A stretch of DNA of 46,870 nt from Desulfocapsa sp. (GTDB lineage Bacteria > Desulfobacterota > Desulfobulbia > Desulfobulbales > Desulfocapsaceae). Every line of letters starts with the position of its first letter. Within the stretch, counting starts at the first letter, position 1. The stretch is from positions 1-46,870 of the forward strand of contig JACDZF010000005.1 of assembly GCA_013426795.1 (NCBI GenBank). The letters run 5' to 3'. Below, one piece after another: positions 34,631 to 44,177 of this stretch. The notes beneath the pieces were generated by a model that saw only the letters and a program-made list of their open reading frames with translations, made no database searches and had not been told where the DNA came from. A program made the translations under genes and the position numbers.

Positions 34631-36361
34631 TCATCGGTCATCGGTCACGTCATCTTTGGTCGATTTATTCAGGATTTCATCCACCGCCCTTGCCTGTTTC
34701 ATCCTGGCACCAAGAAAGGCCGGGGTCAGATGGGCGCGGTTCTGATCCATCAGGTCGCACAGTTCCGGGATTTGCCCGTTTTCGGCAAGCTTAATGATCT
34801 GGTCAAGATTTTTTGCAAAACTGCGGACAATCTTTTTCCCGTCGCCGGTGGTTGCCATGATCTCGGCATAGGTGCGGGGATTCTGATTATGGACCCGGGC
34901 CATGGCCAAAATTCCGTAGAGCGAGGTGAGGGTGGAATGGCTGCCGATATCCTTGCAGTCAATCCCATGTTCCCTCAGGGCAGCGGCCATGGCCACGGAG
35001 ATGATGGTGGGCAGCTTCTGCCCCACTCCCATGAGCAGGTCGTGTTTATCCGGGGTATCCTGAAAGATATCGGCGCCGTGTTTATAGAGAAAAGCCTCAA
35101 ATTCCGCGCAGAAGCTGCCGCTGCGGGGCGTGCGCACCACCGAGGCATTTTTGTCCTTCATGGTGAGCGCCTGGGGCCCCCAGAGATTATGAACCAGCAT
35201 GATCTCGACGCCCGGGCGGGTGGTCTCCATGGCCGCCTGCAAGGTCTGTTCGGATTCCCCGGCCAGGAGGATAAGGGCCTGGCCATCGCGCAGGAACGAT
35301 CCGTAGCGGCGGATGGTGTCAGCGGTGACCGAGATGGGGACACAGATCACCACCACGTCCACCTGGGGAATCATCTCTTCCGGGCGCAGGCTGGTGGAGC
35401 GACCGGTGATCTGGGTGCGGTAGCCTTCATTTTCCAGGCGATCGGCAAACCAGATGCTCATGGCCCCGCTGCCGATAAAGCCAAAGGTCTTGATCTTCTT
35501 GACCCGCATGTCCACACGGGGGAAGGAGCCGAGAAGCTTGAGCGCTCCTTCCTCCTGGATGATAGTTCTTTCGATGCTCTTCAGGGCGCGGTTGAGCAGC
35601 TCATCATCTCTATGTCCTTCTACCTCGATGTAAATCTGCAGCTTCTGGGTCTTGATGTCGTTTTCCGAACGCAGGTCGAGGATGTTGATACCACGGCGGG
35701 TAAATTCACCGAGGATGTCCACAAGCATCCCCACCCGGTCTTTCAGGGGGCGGGTGATAAGGGCGGTGGCATCATAGCCCGTCTTTTCGGGCAGATGGGA
35801 ACCAAGAATGGCAAAACGGGTTCGGTTATGGGGGACAACCTCCCGGGCGAGGAGCTCCAGACCATATTGGTGCAGGAGTTCTTCCGACTCGATGACGGCA
35901 TGGTCGGTGAGATGCCGTTCTCGAATATCGGTCAGGGCCCGGTCGATATCGAGAACGGTCATAAGGGTGGCAGTGGGGAAATTTTTGGCAATATACTCTT
36001 CGCACTGACGGAAGACCGAACCCCGGCTGACGATGATCTTTATGTGTTCCTTTCCCGTTTCCGGATCATAACTCAGGCCGCTGCCCGAGGGCAGGACGCC
36101 GATGGAGAGGTGGATGGGGAGGACAATATTGTCAATCCAGTAGCCCTCTTCCAGCTCCTCCATAAGGCGGAAGTATTCTTTATTCTCGCCTTCCCTGGTA
36201 TTGTAGATGGGGACCAGGGCGAGGTCGGTTTCTTTGCGGATAAAGGCGTGAACAATATCCGGTATCCGGTTGAACAGGTGAAGGGTGGCATCAGGAGAAA
36301 ATTTCCTGGCGGCCTGACAGCCGTCTGAACCTTCGGGCCCAAGGGCAGCGATACTGGTCAT
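34631..36361 (-). CDS. Fused prephenate dehydratase-ACT-prephenate dehydrogenase-like protein
   Basis: 576 residues. Residues 1-190 resemble the PheA dehydratase domain (ALGPEGSDGCQAARKF, and the catalytic NRTRF at 179-183). About 201-275 is an ACT domain (GMLVDILGEFTRRGINILDLRSEND). From about 290 a TyrA dehydrogenase follows: NAD-binding GFIGSGAMS near 294 and HNLWGP at 391 at the place of the catalytic His. No chorismate mutase (AroQ) domain is seen. It would send prephenate to both phenylpyruvate and hydroxyphenylpyruvate. Some motif residues deviate (GPEGS instead of GPEGT), so a regulatory or altered role is possible. Confidence 0.83.
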   Translation of the reverse strand: MTSIAALGPEGSDGCQAARKFSPDATLHLFNRIPDIVHAFIRKETDLALVPIYNTREGENKEYFRLMEELEEGYWIDNIVLPIHLSIGVLPSGSGLSYDPETGKEHIKIIVSRGSVFRQCEEYIAKNFPTATLMTVLDIDRALTDIRERHLTDHAVIESEELLHQYGLELLAREVVPHNRTRFAILGSHLPEKTGYDATALITRPLKDRVGMLVDILGEFTRRGINILDLRSENDIKTQKLQIYIEVEGHRDDELLNRALKSIERTIIQEEGALKLLGSFPRVDMRVKKIKTFGFIGSGAMSIWFADRLENEGYRTQITGRSTSLRPEEMIPQVDVVVICVPISVTADTIRRYGSFLRDGQALILLAGESEQTLQAAMETTRPGVEIMLVHNLWGPQALTMKDKNASVVRTPRSGSFCAEFEAFLYKHGADIFQDTPDKHDLLMGVGQKLPTIISVAMAAALREHGIDCKDIGSHSTLTSLYGILAMARVHNQNPRTYAEIMATTGDGKKIVRSFAKNLDQIIKLAENGQIPELCDLMDQNRAHLTPAFLGARMKQARAVDEILNKSTKDDVTDDR

Positions 36362-36773
36362 GGCAGATTCTACCGGGTAGAGATGGGAAGCCGTTGGAGA
36401 ACAAAATCATCCTTGTCACATTTTGTGAACAACAACCCGCCAGAGCTTTCAGTGCGGGGCGAAGGTCCACGTGGGGCCCTGGGCAGTCCTCGGCAGGTGC
36501 AAGGCGACGAATGGATCATCAAAACGAGTTGCTTGACAACGGCTTTTGAAAAGGAAATACAGTTTAAAAAAACGAAATTTCGCCTTTAAAATAAGTGACA
36601 GAACCCACTGTATCTCCGGGATACTCGTGGCAAAGTAAACATTGTCAGCAATGAACGCAAGTTATTACCTGATAAGGCGGGGGCTTTGGCAGGATTAAGA
36701 ATCACGGGGAAGTGGGGGGCGGGGCGGAATATCCGCTCAACCCCCCTTTGAGAGGGGACTTGGTTTTATCCGA
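36362..36773. other. Intergenic region upstream of pheA-tyrA
   Basis: About 410 bp with no supported gene. It has an AT-rich centre, a plus-strand TTGACA at about 36533 without a clear -10, and a short CCCC/GGGG hairpin near 36741-36757 close to the SH3b gene stop. Confidence 0.4.
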
Positions 36774-37241
36774 TCACGGCCAGAGGAGGGTCTTGTTGAT
36801 CCAGCCTTCCGTTCCCTTGGCATGCTTGACTTTCACCCAGTCGCCCTTGGTGGTGATCTTGGTCAGGACGACGCCGCGTTCGATATTGGCGACAATGGCG
36901 GCAGTGGTGGACGGTTCGGCCCGCATATTGATGGTCGTCTGGGCATTGACGATGACCGTGTTCCCGGCTCCCACCAGACTCTTGTTGATCCAGCCGGTGT
37001 CATTTTCAAAATCAGAAACCTTGATCCATTCCCCTTTCTTTTCAATGACCATCAGCGGGTATCCCTGAAAAAGTTCCATGGATATTTGATCATTGGTGGT
37101 TGGGCCGGTGCGGACATTGGCGCCGTCCTTCAGGACGCTGACGGTCTCTGCGTTCAGAGCGGAGGCGCTCAGGATGACCATGGCGCCGCAGGTGAGGATG
37201 GTTCGGGAAAAGAGATGTGGAAGACGGATTTGAATGTTCAT
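36774..37241 (-). CDS. Exported protein with two bacterial SH3 domains
   Basis: 155 residues from the ATG at 37241 (AGGGA upstream; a longer frame to 37286 is less likely). A signal peptide with cleavage after ALNAE-type residues (about 31) is followed by two SH3b modules (about 33-85 and 90-150), each with NVRTGPTTN / NMRAEPSTT and GWINKSL / GWINKTL. Such domains bind peptidoglycan or mediate envelope contacts. No catalytic domain. Confidence 0.85.
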   Translation of the reverse strand: MNIQIRLPHLFSRTILTCGAMVILSASALNAETVSVLKDGANVRTGPTTNDQISMELFQGYPLMVIEKKGEWIKVSDFENDTGWINKSLVGAGNTVIVNAQTTINMRAEPSTTAAIVANIERGVVLTKITTKGDWVKVKHAKGTEGWINKTLLWP

Positions 37242-37837
37242 GATGTGTAGGTTCCCTGATGAAAGCTGATGTTGAATGAAGTGCACGGAAAAGGCGATGG
37301 TTTTTTTGGGTCGTTCGCGTGCTGTCTGGTATATCCGTTATCATGGCGATTCCTGCCGGGTCATCCCCGATGCCACCGACCCGGCGGCATGAGAACTCGC
37401 GGATGAATTGATATAGCACTAACTTCTTTTGAAGTCAAACTGCAACTCCTGTTTTTTTCGGTACAATGATGCCATCCAGCTGGTATTACTCTTTTTTTAT
37501 GAATTTATGGGGCATCCATCCATGGGGCTTTCCGTTATTCTTTTGTTTATGGTTGATTTCTCAGAGTTTACCGTCTTAAATGGCCCTTGCAATTGGGGAG
37601 TGGAATCTGGAGAAAGCCCTTCCGTCTGATATAAATCGCCATTGGTCATCAGGTTACCGAGCTGGTTACCTCAAGATTTTTGGCAAAACCAGTGGAACGA
37701 CCACTGCTTCGGGAAATCATTATGGAGAGCAAAGATTGCCGCACTGTCCCTGCTGGTGGGGCCTTTTTCCCCTGGATACACTCGCGCTTTGCTGCCATTC
37801 CGGTGCATATTCATTGGCGCCGGGCAAGGGCCGGGCG
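37242..37837. other. Intergenic region before the cobalamin cluster
   Basis: About 600 bp without a supported gene. It contains a CAGTGG/CCACTG hairpin near 37691-37708 and a short ACTTC/GAAGT palindrome near 37420. I looked for a cobalamin riboswitch here but did not find the conserved B12-box and core. Confidence 0.4.
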
Positions 37838-38443
37838 ATGATGTTGCGGGTCATTCTCCTGCGCCATGGCCGCACCGGGCTGTCCGGCCGCTATGTGGGC
37901 TCAACGGATGTGCCCCTCTCCGGGGAGGGCCGGGCCCAGATGGCAATGCTGGGGCCAACCTTTGCGGCCATGGGGATTGATACCCTGATGACAAGCCCCC
38001 TGCGCCGCTGCACCGACTCCCTTGAGCTTTTACAGCTGGGGCTTCCGGTGTGTTGTGAGCCCGACCTGCGGGAGATTGATTTTGGCCGCTGGGAAGGCAT
38101 GAGCTTTGCCGAGATTGAGGCCCGGGACCCGGATTTGGTTCAGGACTGGGCGCGGGGAGGGCGGGATTTCTGTTTTCCCGATGGTGAGAGTATCGCTGAT
38201 TTTTCCGCCCGCGTTGAGGCGGTCAGGCGTCGCCTGCTTACCCTCGAAGCCCGGACGGTGCTGCTGGTCACCCATGGCGGGGTGATCCGGGCCCTGATCT
38301 GCTCCCTGCTCGGCCTGTCTCTGGACAACGCTCTGCTCTTTGAGGTGACGAAGGGACACTACAGCACCATCGATCTCCACAGTGGCGGCGGGGTGCTCAC
38401 CGGTTTAAACCTGGGGATGATGACGAAAGAATCGGTGGATTAG
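37838..38443 (+). CDS. cobC: Alpha-ribazole phosphatase-like histidine phosphatase
   Basis: 201 residues from the ATG at 37838; the frame is open further upstream without homology. LLRHGRTG is the catalytic RHG motif; SPLRRCTDSLEL, EIDFGRWEGMSF and LLVTHGGVIRAL complete the fold. In this position it should remove the 5'-phosphate from alpha-ribazole phosphate or adenosylcobalamin phosphate. It leads the cobalamin nucleotide-loop cluster. Confidence 0.87.
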   Translation: MMLRVILLRHGRTGLSGRYVGSTDVPLSGEGRAQMAMLGPTFAAMGIDTLMTSPLRRCTDSLELLQLGLPVCCEPDLREIDFGRWEGMSFAEIEARDPDLVQDWARGGRDFCFPDGESIADFSARVEAVRRRLLTLEARTVLLVTHGGVIRALICSLLGLSLDNALLFEVTKGHYSTIDLHSGGGVLTGLNLGMMTKESVD

Positions 38444-38581
38444 AGACGATTCCATCAGGCAACGGAGCCCTTGCCCCGTCCTCCTTCAGAATGATAAGGG
38501 GAGATGGATTGCCCTGGGCGGTTTGAAACGGGCAAAGATAATGGATTTTTTTCTTCAACACAGCGCGGGAGAATGGGCAGG

Positions 38582-39118
38582 ATGGGCAGACTGATTCTGG
38601 TGACGGGCGGGGCAAGGAGCGGCAAGAGTGATTTTGCCCTGCGTATGGCCGAGGCGCTGCCCGGCCCCCGCTGTTTTATTGCCACCTGTCCACCCGTTGA
38701 TGCTGAAATGGAAGATCGCATTGCCCGCCATCGCCGGGAGCGGGCAGGGGCGGATTGGCACACCGTTGAAGAACAGATTGATATCTCCGCCATCCTTACA
38801 CTGCACCGCACCGATTCCGTTTGTCTGGTGGATTGCCTCACCCTCTGGGTCAACAATCTTCTCTATCATGCCGAACTATCGGGAAAGTCGTTTTCGGATT
38901 CCGAGCTGTGCCGGCAGTGCGAGCTGCTTGTTCAGGCCGCCGGCGGCCATGGGGGAACGGTGATCTGTGTCACCAACGAGGTGGGCATGGGAATCGTCCC
39001 GGACAATCCCGCCGCTCGGGCTTACCGCGATCTGGTGGGCCGCTGCAACCGGATGCTGGCCGCCGCCGCAAGCGAGGTCTATCTGGTTAGTTGCGGGATT
39101 CCCCTGCGTTTGAAATAG
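38582..39118 (+). CDS. cobU: Adenosylcobinamide kinase / guanylyltransferase
   Basis: 178 residues from the ATG at 38582, with GGGAG ten bases upstream; CobU proteins normally begin at this point (LILVTGGARSGKS). P-loop GGARSGKS, the CLTLWVNNLL and TNEVGMGIVP segments are diagnostic. It phosphorylates adenosylcobinamide and transfers GMP to it. Length matches the family (about 180). Confidence 0.93.
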   Translation: MGRLILVTGGARSGKSDFALRMAEALPGPRCFIATCPPVDAEMEDRIARHRRERAGADWHTVEEQIDISAILTLHRTDSVCLVDCLTLWVNNLLYHAELSGKSFSDSELCRQCELLVQAAGGHGGTVICVTNEVGMGIVPDNPAARAYRDLVGRCNRMLAAAASEVYLVSCGIPLRLK

Positions 39119-39224
39119 TGGTACCTTGGCATAAAGAAACTTGGATCTGGTTTCCCTGTGCCCCATGGAAGCCAGATAATTCCTTATTCATCATTCAAAA
39201 TTCCTCATTTAAAATTTCCCTATC

Positions 39225-40289
39225 ATGAGCCTTTTAGAGAAAACCCTGCAAAAAATCTATCCCCAGGACACTCTTTCTCGTGAGCGTGCCAAAGAGCGCC
39301 TTGACCAATTGGCCCTGCCCCATTGGGCTTTGGGTGATCTTATGGATCTGGCCGTGGATCTGGCCGGGATGACCCGTTCCATGCAGCCTGCGGTCAAACG
39401 CAAGGCGGTGGTGGTGATGGCCGGAGATCATGGGGTGGTGGCCGAGGGAGTGAGCAAGTTCCCCGCCGAGGTGACCCGGCAGATGGTCCAGAACTTCGTC
39501 CATGGCGGCGCCGGGATCAATGCCCTGGCCCGGCAGGCCGGGGCGGAGGTGATCGTTGTTGATATGGGGGTGGCCGCTGATCTCCTGGAACTGGCCGAGG
39601 CCGGCAGGATCATCAATAAAAAGATCGGCTTTGGCACCGATAATATCGCCCATGGCCCGGCCATGAGCCGCACCATGGCCCAGATGGCGGTGGAGGCGGG
39701 GATTGATGTGGCCAATGATCTGGCGGGCCGGATTGATCTCTTCGGCACCGGCGACATGGGCATCGGCAACACCACTCCATCCACAGCCATTGCCGCGGTG
39801 CTCACCGGCAAACCGGTGGCGGAGCTCACCGGACGCGGCACCGGCCTGGATGATGCCCAGCTGAGCCATAAGGCCGAGGTGATTATCAAGGCCCTGGCCG
39901 TCAATATGCCCGATGCCAGAAACGGCCTGGACGTGCTCGCCAAGGTGGGCGGCTTTGAAATCGGCGGCATTGCCGGTCTGATTCTGGGGGCGGCGGCCAA
40001 CCAGAAGCCGGTCATTGTCGATGGCTTTATCTCCACCGCCGGGGCCCTGATTGCCTACGCCATCGAGCCCTTTGTCCGCGATTATATCATCTGCGCCCAT
40101 CGTTCCATGGAGCCGGGACACGCCTTTATGCATGAGAAATTGAGATTACAACCCCTGCTTGACCTCAATATGCGCCTGGGCGAAGGCACCGGCGCGGCTC
40201 TCGCCATGAATCTGGTGGAGGCGGCAGTGGCGGTACTCACCGAGGTGGCGACCTTTGAAGAGGCTGCCATAGCCGGGGCTGATAAATAG
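39225..40289 (+). CDS. cobT: Nicotinate-nucleotide-dimethylbenzimidazole phosphoribosyltransferase
   Basis: 354 residues, the standard length. VMAGDHGVVAEGVSKFPAEV, GDMGIGNTTPSTAI and the C-terminal LNMRLGEGTGAALA (catalytic Glu) are all present. It makes alpha-ribazole phosphate from nicotinate mononucleotide and dimethylbenzimidazole or another base. Starts about 107 bp after cobU and ends 3 bp before cobS. Confidence 0.95.
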   Translation: MSLLEKTLQKIYPQDTLSRERAKERLDQLALPHWALGDLMDLAVDLAGMTRSMQPAVKRKAVVVMAGDHGVVAEGVSKFPAEVTRQMVQNFVHGGAGINALARQAGAEVIVVDMGVAADLLELAEAGRIINKKIGFGTDNIAHGPAMSRTMAQMAVEAGIDVANDLAGRIDLFGTGDMGIGNTTPSTAIAAVLTGKPVAELTGRGTGLDDAQLSHKAEVIIKALAVNMPDARNGLDVLAKVGGFEIGGIAGLILGAAANQKPVIVDGFISTAGALIAYAIEPFVRDYIICAHRSMEPGHAFMHEKLRLQPLLDLNMRLGEGTGAALAMNLVEAAVAVLTEVATFEEAAIAGADK

Positions 40290-40292
40290 ATC

Positions 40293-41090
40293 GTGGCCGA
40301 ACAGAAGGAGCAGAGAGAGTTCCGGCTGCCGGAGGCGCTGCGGTTCCCGCTGGCCGGATTTCTCGCGGCCTTGCGTTTTCTGACCATTGTGCCGCTGAGC
40401 TGGCGCTGCGAGCAGGATAGCCGATATTTTGGCGCGGCCCTGGCCTGGTTCCCGGTAATCGGTCTGTTGATCGGTCTTACCGTTGCCGTTCTGGTTTCCT
40501 GTCTGGTTCCCTTCTTCCCTCCCTCAATCCCGGCGGTGGCCGCGATCATCCTGCTGGCCGGGGTCTCCGGCTGTCTGCATCTGGACGGTCTGGCCGACAG
40601 CAGCGACGGTCTGCTCAGTGCCCGCAGCCGCGAACGCATCCTTGAGATCATGCGTGACAGCCATATCGGGGCCATGGGGGTGATCGCCATTGTCATGGTG
40701 CTGCTCGGCAAATTCGCCGTCCTTTCTTCCCTGGACGCCTCCCTCCTCATGCCCACCCTTGTCGTCATGCCCCTGGCCGGGCGCTGTGCCATTGTCCTGA
40801 CCATGGCCTGTCTGCCCTATGCCCGGGAAGGTGAGGGCCTGGGGCGCCTTTTTTATTCCCCATCCACCCGGCGCATCGCCCTCTGGGCCCTGGTTTTTCC
40901 GGCGGCTGTGCTCAGCCTGGGCGGATGGCGGATGGTGCTTGTTGTGCTTGCCGCTGTTCTTGCCACAGTCCTGTTCTTTTCCCTCTGGTGCCGGAACAAA
41001 ATCGGCGGCGCCACCGGCGACACCCTGGGCGCGGTGTGCGAACTCACCGAGTTGATGGTTGCCGTGGCCATGACCTTTGGTCATCCCTGA
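40293..41090 (+). CDS. cobS: Adenosylcobinamide-GDP ribazoletransferase
   Basis: 265 residues from a GTG at 40293. Membrane protein of about seven helices; FLTIVPLSW at the N-terminus and [13 protein letters not shown] with the conserved Asp residues, then [12 protein letters not shown]-type [11 protein letters not shown], identify CobS. It joins adenosylcobinamide-GDP and alpha-ribazole phosphate at the inner membrane. No strong ribosome site; probably coupled to cobT. Confidence 0.93.
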   Translation: MAEQKEQREFRLPEALRFPLAGFLAALRFLTIVPLSWRCEQDSRYFGAALAWFPVIGLLIGLTVAVLVSCLVPFFPPSIPAVAAIILLAGVSGCLHLDGLADSSDGLLSARSRERILEIMRDSHIGAMGVIAIVMVLLGKFAVLSSLDASLLMPTLVVMPLAGRCAIVLTMACLPYAREGEGLGRLFYSPSTRRIALWALVFPAAVLSLGGWRMVLVVLAAVLATVLFFSLWCRNKIGGATGDTLGAVCELTELMVAVAMTFGHP

Positions 41091-41100
41091 ACGGGTGGGT

Positions 41101-43923
41101 ATGCAAATCAGGATTCCACCGTCGCAGGCCTCCCCGTCGGACGCCTTTGACCATGGCGGCAATGTCCACGCGATGGCCCGCGCAATGGGTCTCAATATTG
41201 CCGATCTGCTCGATTTCAGCGCCAATATCAACCCCATGGGGCCGCCGCAGTGGCTGCGGCCGGTGATCAGCCGCGCGGTGGAGAATCTCGTGCATTACCC
41301 GGAACCCCATGCCTCCGGGCTGGTCAGCGCCATCGCTGAACGTTATCAGGTGCCCGAGGAGTCGGTGGTGGTGGCCAACGGCAGCACCGAGCTGCTCTAT
41401 CTTCTGCCCAAACTCCTGGGCCGTGCCCGCGCCATCATCCCCTGTCCCTCCTATATCGATTATTGTAAGGCGATGGAGCTGGCCGGGATGAACGTCCATC
41501 CCTTTCTGCTTTCCGCTGATATGGGATTTACCCTGCAAGGACGGGAGCTTGCACCTTTGCTTGCGGGCGGTGAGCTGGTGGTGATCGGCACCCCCAATAA
41601 CCCCACCGGGGCGCTGGTGGACCCGGATCAGATCGCCGCCCTGGCCAAAGACCATCCCGCCACCCTGTTTCTGGTGGACGAGGCCTTTCTTGATTTTGTC
41701 GAAGGCGGCAGAAGTATCGCTGAGGGGCTTGGACGTCCCGGTGCTGCCGACAATATCATGACCATCCATTCCTTGACCAAATTCTACGCCATTCCCGGTC
41801 TGCGCCTGGGTTTCGGGATTTTCCCGACTCTCATTGCCCGACTGCTGCGGAAGCACCTGCCCCCCTGGACGGTGAACTCCCTGGCCCAGGCCGTGGGTGT
41901 GCGGGCTCTGGCTGATGGGGAGTATGGCGAACAGAGCCGGGCCCTTTGCCGGCAGCTGCGGACGGATTTTATCCGGGAGCTGCGGCGGATACCGGCCTTG
42001 CAGGTTTTTGACTCCGTCGCCAATTATCTGCTCCTCCGTCTGGTGGATGGCAGCGATGCCGACACCCTGGTTCGGCGTTTGCTGGAGCGCCGGATTATGA
42101 TCCGCGGCTGTGGCAATTATACCGGCCTGGATGCCTCCTATTTCCGGGTGGCGGTGCGATCAGCGGAGGAAAACGCGGTGCTGCTGCAAGCCCTGGGCAA
42201 GATTCTGCCATCCCATTCCGGGCAGTCAGGGCAGTCAGGGAATGGCTCACTCCTCCGGCCCAGGGAAGGGTCAGGGTGGGGGGAAGGTCGCCACGAAATC
42301 GATATGTCGCGACGTCACCCGCCCCCTGACCCCCTCCCGTCAAGGGTGGGGGAATTTCCGGGGACGAGTCCCGGTGCGGGAGAATCGAAGGCAGGGGAGT
42401 CTCTGGGGAAGAGTTCCGGTTTCGCCAAAAAATTATCGGTCTTGAAAAAGGCGCACCCCCTGATGTTCCAGGGCACCTCGTCCAATGCCGGGAAATCGGT
42501 GCTCACTGCCGCCCTGTGCCGGATTCTGCTTCAGGACGGGGTGCGGGTGGCGCCGTTCAAGGCCCAGAATATGTCCCTCAACTCCTTTGTCACCCATGAC
42601 GGGCTGGAGATGGGCCGCGCCCAGGTGGTGCAGGCCCAGGCCGCCCGCCTGGACCCGGACGTGCGCATGAATCCGGTGCTCCTCAAGCCCAACTCCGATA
42701 CCGGCAGCCAGATCATTCTCCACGGGCGGCCGGTGGGCAATATGGATGTCCTGAGCTGGCCGCGATACACCGAAATTGCCAGGCAGGCGGCCCGCGCCTC
42801 CTATGACAGCCTGGCCGCCGAGTATGATGTAATTGTGCTGGAAGGGGCGGGCTCGCCGGGGGAGGTCAATCTCAAGGGGCACGATATCGTCAATATGGAC
42901 ATGGCCCGCTACGCCCGGGCCCCGGTGCTGCTGGTGGGCGATATCGACCGGGGCGGGGTTTACGCCTCCTTTGTCGGGACCATGGAGGTGCTGAACCAGT
43001 GGGAGAGGGCGCTGGTGGCGGGGTTTGTGGTCAACCGCTTTCGCGGCCAGGCGGAGCTTCTGCAATCGGCCCACGACTACGTGCTCGCCCATACCGGACG
43101 CGAGGTGCTGGGGGTGGTGCCCTATCTGAAGAATCTGGGGCTGCCGGAGGAGGACTCGGTTTCGTTCAAGGAGGGGCTCTTCGACAGCGACCGGCCATCC
43201 GGTGAGCATGTGGAGATAGCGGTTATCAGCCTGCCCCATATCTCCAACTTCACCGACATCGAGCCCCTGGCCGCCGAACCCGATGTCCATCTGCGGGTGG
43301 TGGAAAGGGCGGAAGACTTGGGCAATCCCCAGGTCATCATCCTGCCCGGTTCCAAGAATGTGATCTATGATCTGGCGGCGCTGCGCTCCTGCGGACTGGC
43401 GGCGGCCATCCAGCGCAAGGCGGCGGAGGGCTGCGAGATTGTCGGGATCTGCGGCGGCTATCAGATGCTGGGGACGACCATCGAAGACCCGCTGGCCATC
43501 GAGTCCATTCAGGCCGCCATCGCCGGTATGGGTCTTCTGGCCATGTCCACGGTGCTGGCAGCCGACAAAAAACTGACCCGGCAACAGGGCGTGCATACCC
43601 TGTCCGGCCAGCCGGTACACGGCTACGAGATCCACCACGGCCGCACCCGGTCCGACCTGCCGCCCACCCTGGCCTTTGCCGACGGCAGCGGCTGCGGCGC
43701 CGGCAACACCTCCGGCCTGATCTGGGGCAGCTACCTGCACGGAATCTTTGATTCCGACCCCTTCCGCCGCTGGTTTATCAACCGCTTGCGGCAGCGAAAG
43801 GGGCTTCCACCGCTGGTCGGCAACCCCGCCCCCTACGACCTGGAACCCGCCTTCGACCGTCTCGCCGCCACCGTCCGCGACAGCGTGGATATGGACCGGA
43901 TTTACCGGCTTCTTGGCCTGTGA
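41101..43923 (+). CDS. Fusion of CobD-type aminotransferase/decarboxylase and cobyric acid synthase CobQ
   Basis: 940 residues from the ATG at 41101 (GGGTGGGT upstream). Residues about 10-365 are a threonine-phosphate decarboxylase-like PLP enzyme (GTPNNPTG; Schiff-base Lys227 in [11 protein letters not shown]). A Gly/Ser/Pro linker (about 367-448) leads to CobQ (about 450-940): [12 protein letters not shown] at 455, [10 protein letters not shown], and a class I glutamine amidotransferase with Cys784 ([10 protein letters not shown]) and His880 (LHGIFD). CobD makes aminopropanol phosphate and CobQ amidates cobyrinate, so the two halves feed the same intermediate. The fusion is clear from an uninterrupted frame; a read error that hides a stop is possible but unlikely. 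Confidence 0.88.
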   Translation: MQIRIPPSQASPSDAFDHGGNVHAMARAMGLNIADLLDFSANINPMGPPQWLRPVISRAVENLVHYPEPHASGLVSAIAERYQVPEESVVVANGSTELLYLLPKLLGRARAIIPCPSYIDYCKAMELAGMNVHPFLLSADMGFTLQGRELAPLLAGGELVVIGTPNNPTGALVDPDQIAALAKDHPATLFLVDEAFLDFVEGGRSIAEGLGRPGAADNIMTIHSLTKFYAIPGLRLGFGIFPTLIARLLRKHLPPWTVNSLAQAVGVRALADGEYGEQSRALCRQLRTDFIRELRRIPALQVFDSVANYLLLRLVDGSDADTLVRRLLERRIMIRGCGNYTGLDASYFRVAVRSAEENAVLLQALGKILPSHSGQSGQSGNGSLLRPREGSGWGEGRHEIDMSRRHPPPDPLPSRVGEFPGTSPGAGESKAGESLGKSSGFAKKLSVLKKAHPLMFQGTSSNAGKSVLTAALCRILLQDGVRVAPFKAQNMSLNSFVTHDGLEMGRAQVVQAQAARLDPDVRMNPVLLKPNSDTGSQIILHGRPVGNMDVLSWPRYTEIARQAARASYDSLAAEYDVIVLEGAGSPGEVNLKGHDIVNMDMARYARAPVLLVGDIDRGGVYASFVGTMEVLNQWERALVAGFVVNRFRGQAELLQSAHDYVLAHTGREVLGVVPYLKNLGLPEEDSVSFKEGLFDSDRPSGEHVEIAVISLPHISNFTDIEPLAAEPDVHLRVVERAEDLGNPQVIILPGSKNVIYDLAALRSCGLAAAIQRKAAEGCEIVGICGGYQMLGTTIEDPLAIESIQAAIAGMGLLAMSTVLAADKKLTRQQGVHTLSGQPVHGYEIHHGRTRSDLPPTLAFADGSGCGAGNTSGLIWGSYLHGIFDSDPFRRWFINRLRQRKGLPPLVGNPAPYDLEPAFDRLAATVRDSVDMDRIYRLLGL
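42263..42338. repeat. REP-like imperfect palindrome inside the CobD-CobQ linker
   Basis: GGGAAGGGTCAGGGTGGGG (from 42263) pairs imperfectly with CACCCGCCCCCTGACCCCC (42317-42335) around about 30 bases. Such G/C-run palindromes are typical of intergenic repeats, yet here it is translated in frame between two domains. Nearby GGGGACGAGTCCCGGT (42360) and GGGGAAGAGTTCCGGT (42405) form a degenerate 45-bp direct repeat. Confidence 0.75.
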
Positions 43924-44051
43924 ATCGGGGCCGCAATGCAGTGCCGGGATTCATGTTCCGCTAAAGCATTTGTCAGTTGAATTGCCATGGGGTAAGATAA
44001 TCAAAATTCAACAGTCAGGGGAAGAGCATCAGTACGCTTGATCGGTTTATC

Positions 44052-44121
44052 CAGCAAATCCATGGCAATCGGGATCAAATCAGATAAACGTGGTCTGGCC
44101 CCGATTGCCATGGATTTGCTG
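44052..44121. repeat. Perfect 22-bp inverted repeat with 26-bp loop
   Basis: Arms at 44052-44073 and 44100-44121 are exact reverse complements (contain AATCCATGGCAATCGGG and its complement). It lies between the CobD-CobQ gene and the orphan sensor gene. No T run follows. Might be a terminator, a regulatory RNA hairpin or a remnant of a mobile element; function not determined. Confidence 0.9.
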
Positions 44122-44177
44122 AACGGAAGACTCTCTATATTCCATCCGAAACTCCTCACATCAAATAGGAGGTGAAC

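Noticed and set aside
34619-36328. 569-residue plus-strand open frame opposite the PheA-TyrA gene
   Set aside because: It is exactly antisense to a gene with clear domains. The product is rich in Gly, His and Asp with no recognisable fold, as expected for a shadow frame of GC-rich DNA.
36533-36560. Plus-strand sigma70 promoter starting TTGACA
   Set aside because: No good -10 at 16-18 bp and no plus-strand gene downstream before the cobalamin cluster.
37429-37837. Cobalamin riboswitch before the cob cluster
   Set aside because: The hairpin with CAGTGG/CCACTG is suggestive, but the B12-box and the conserved core segments are not there in order.
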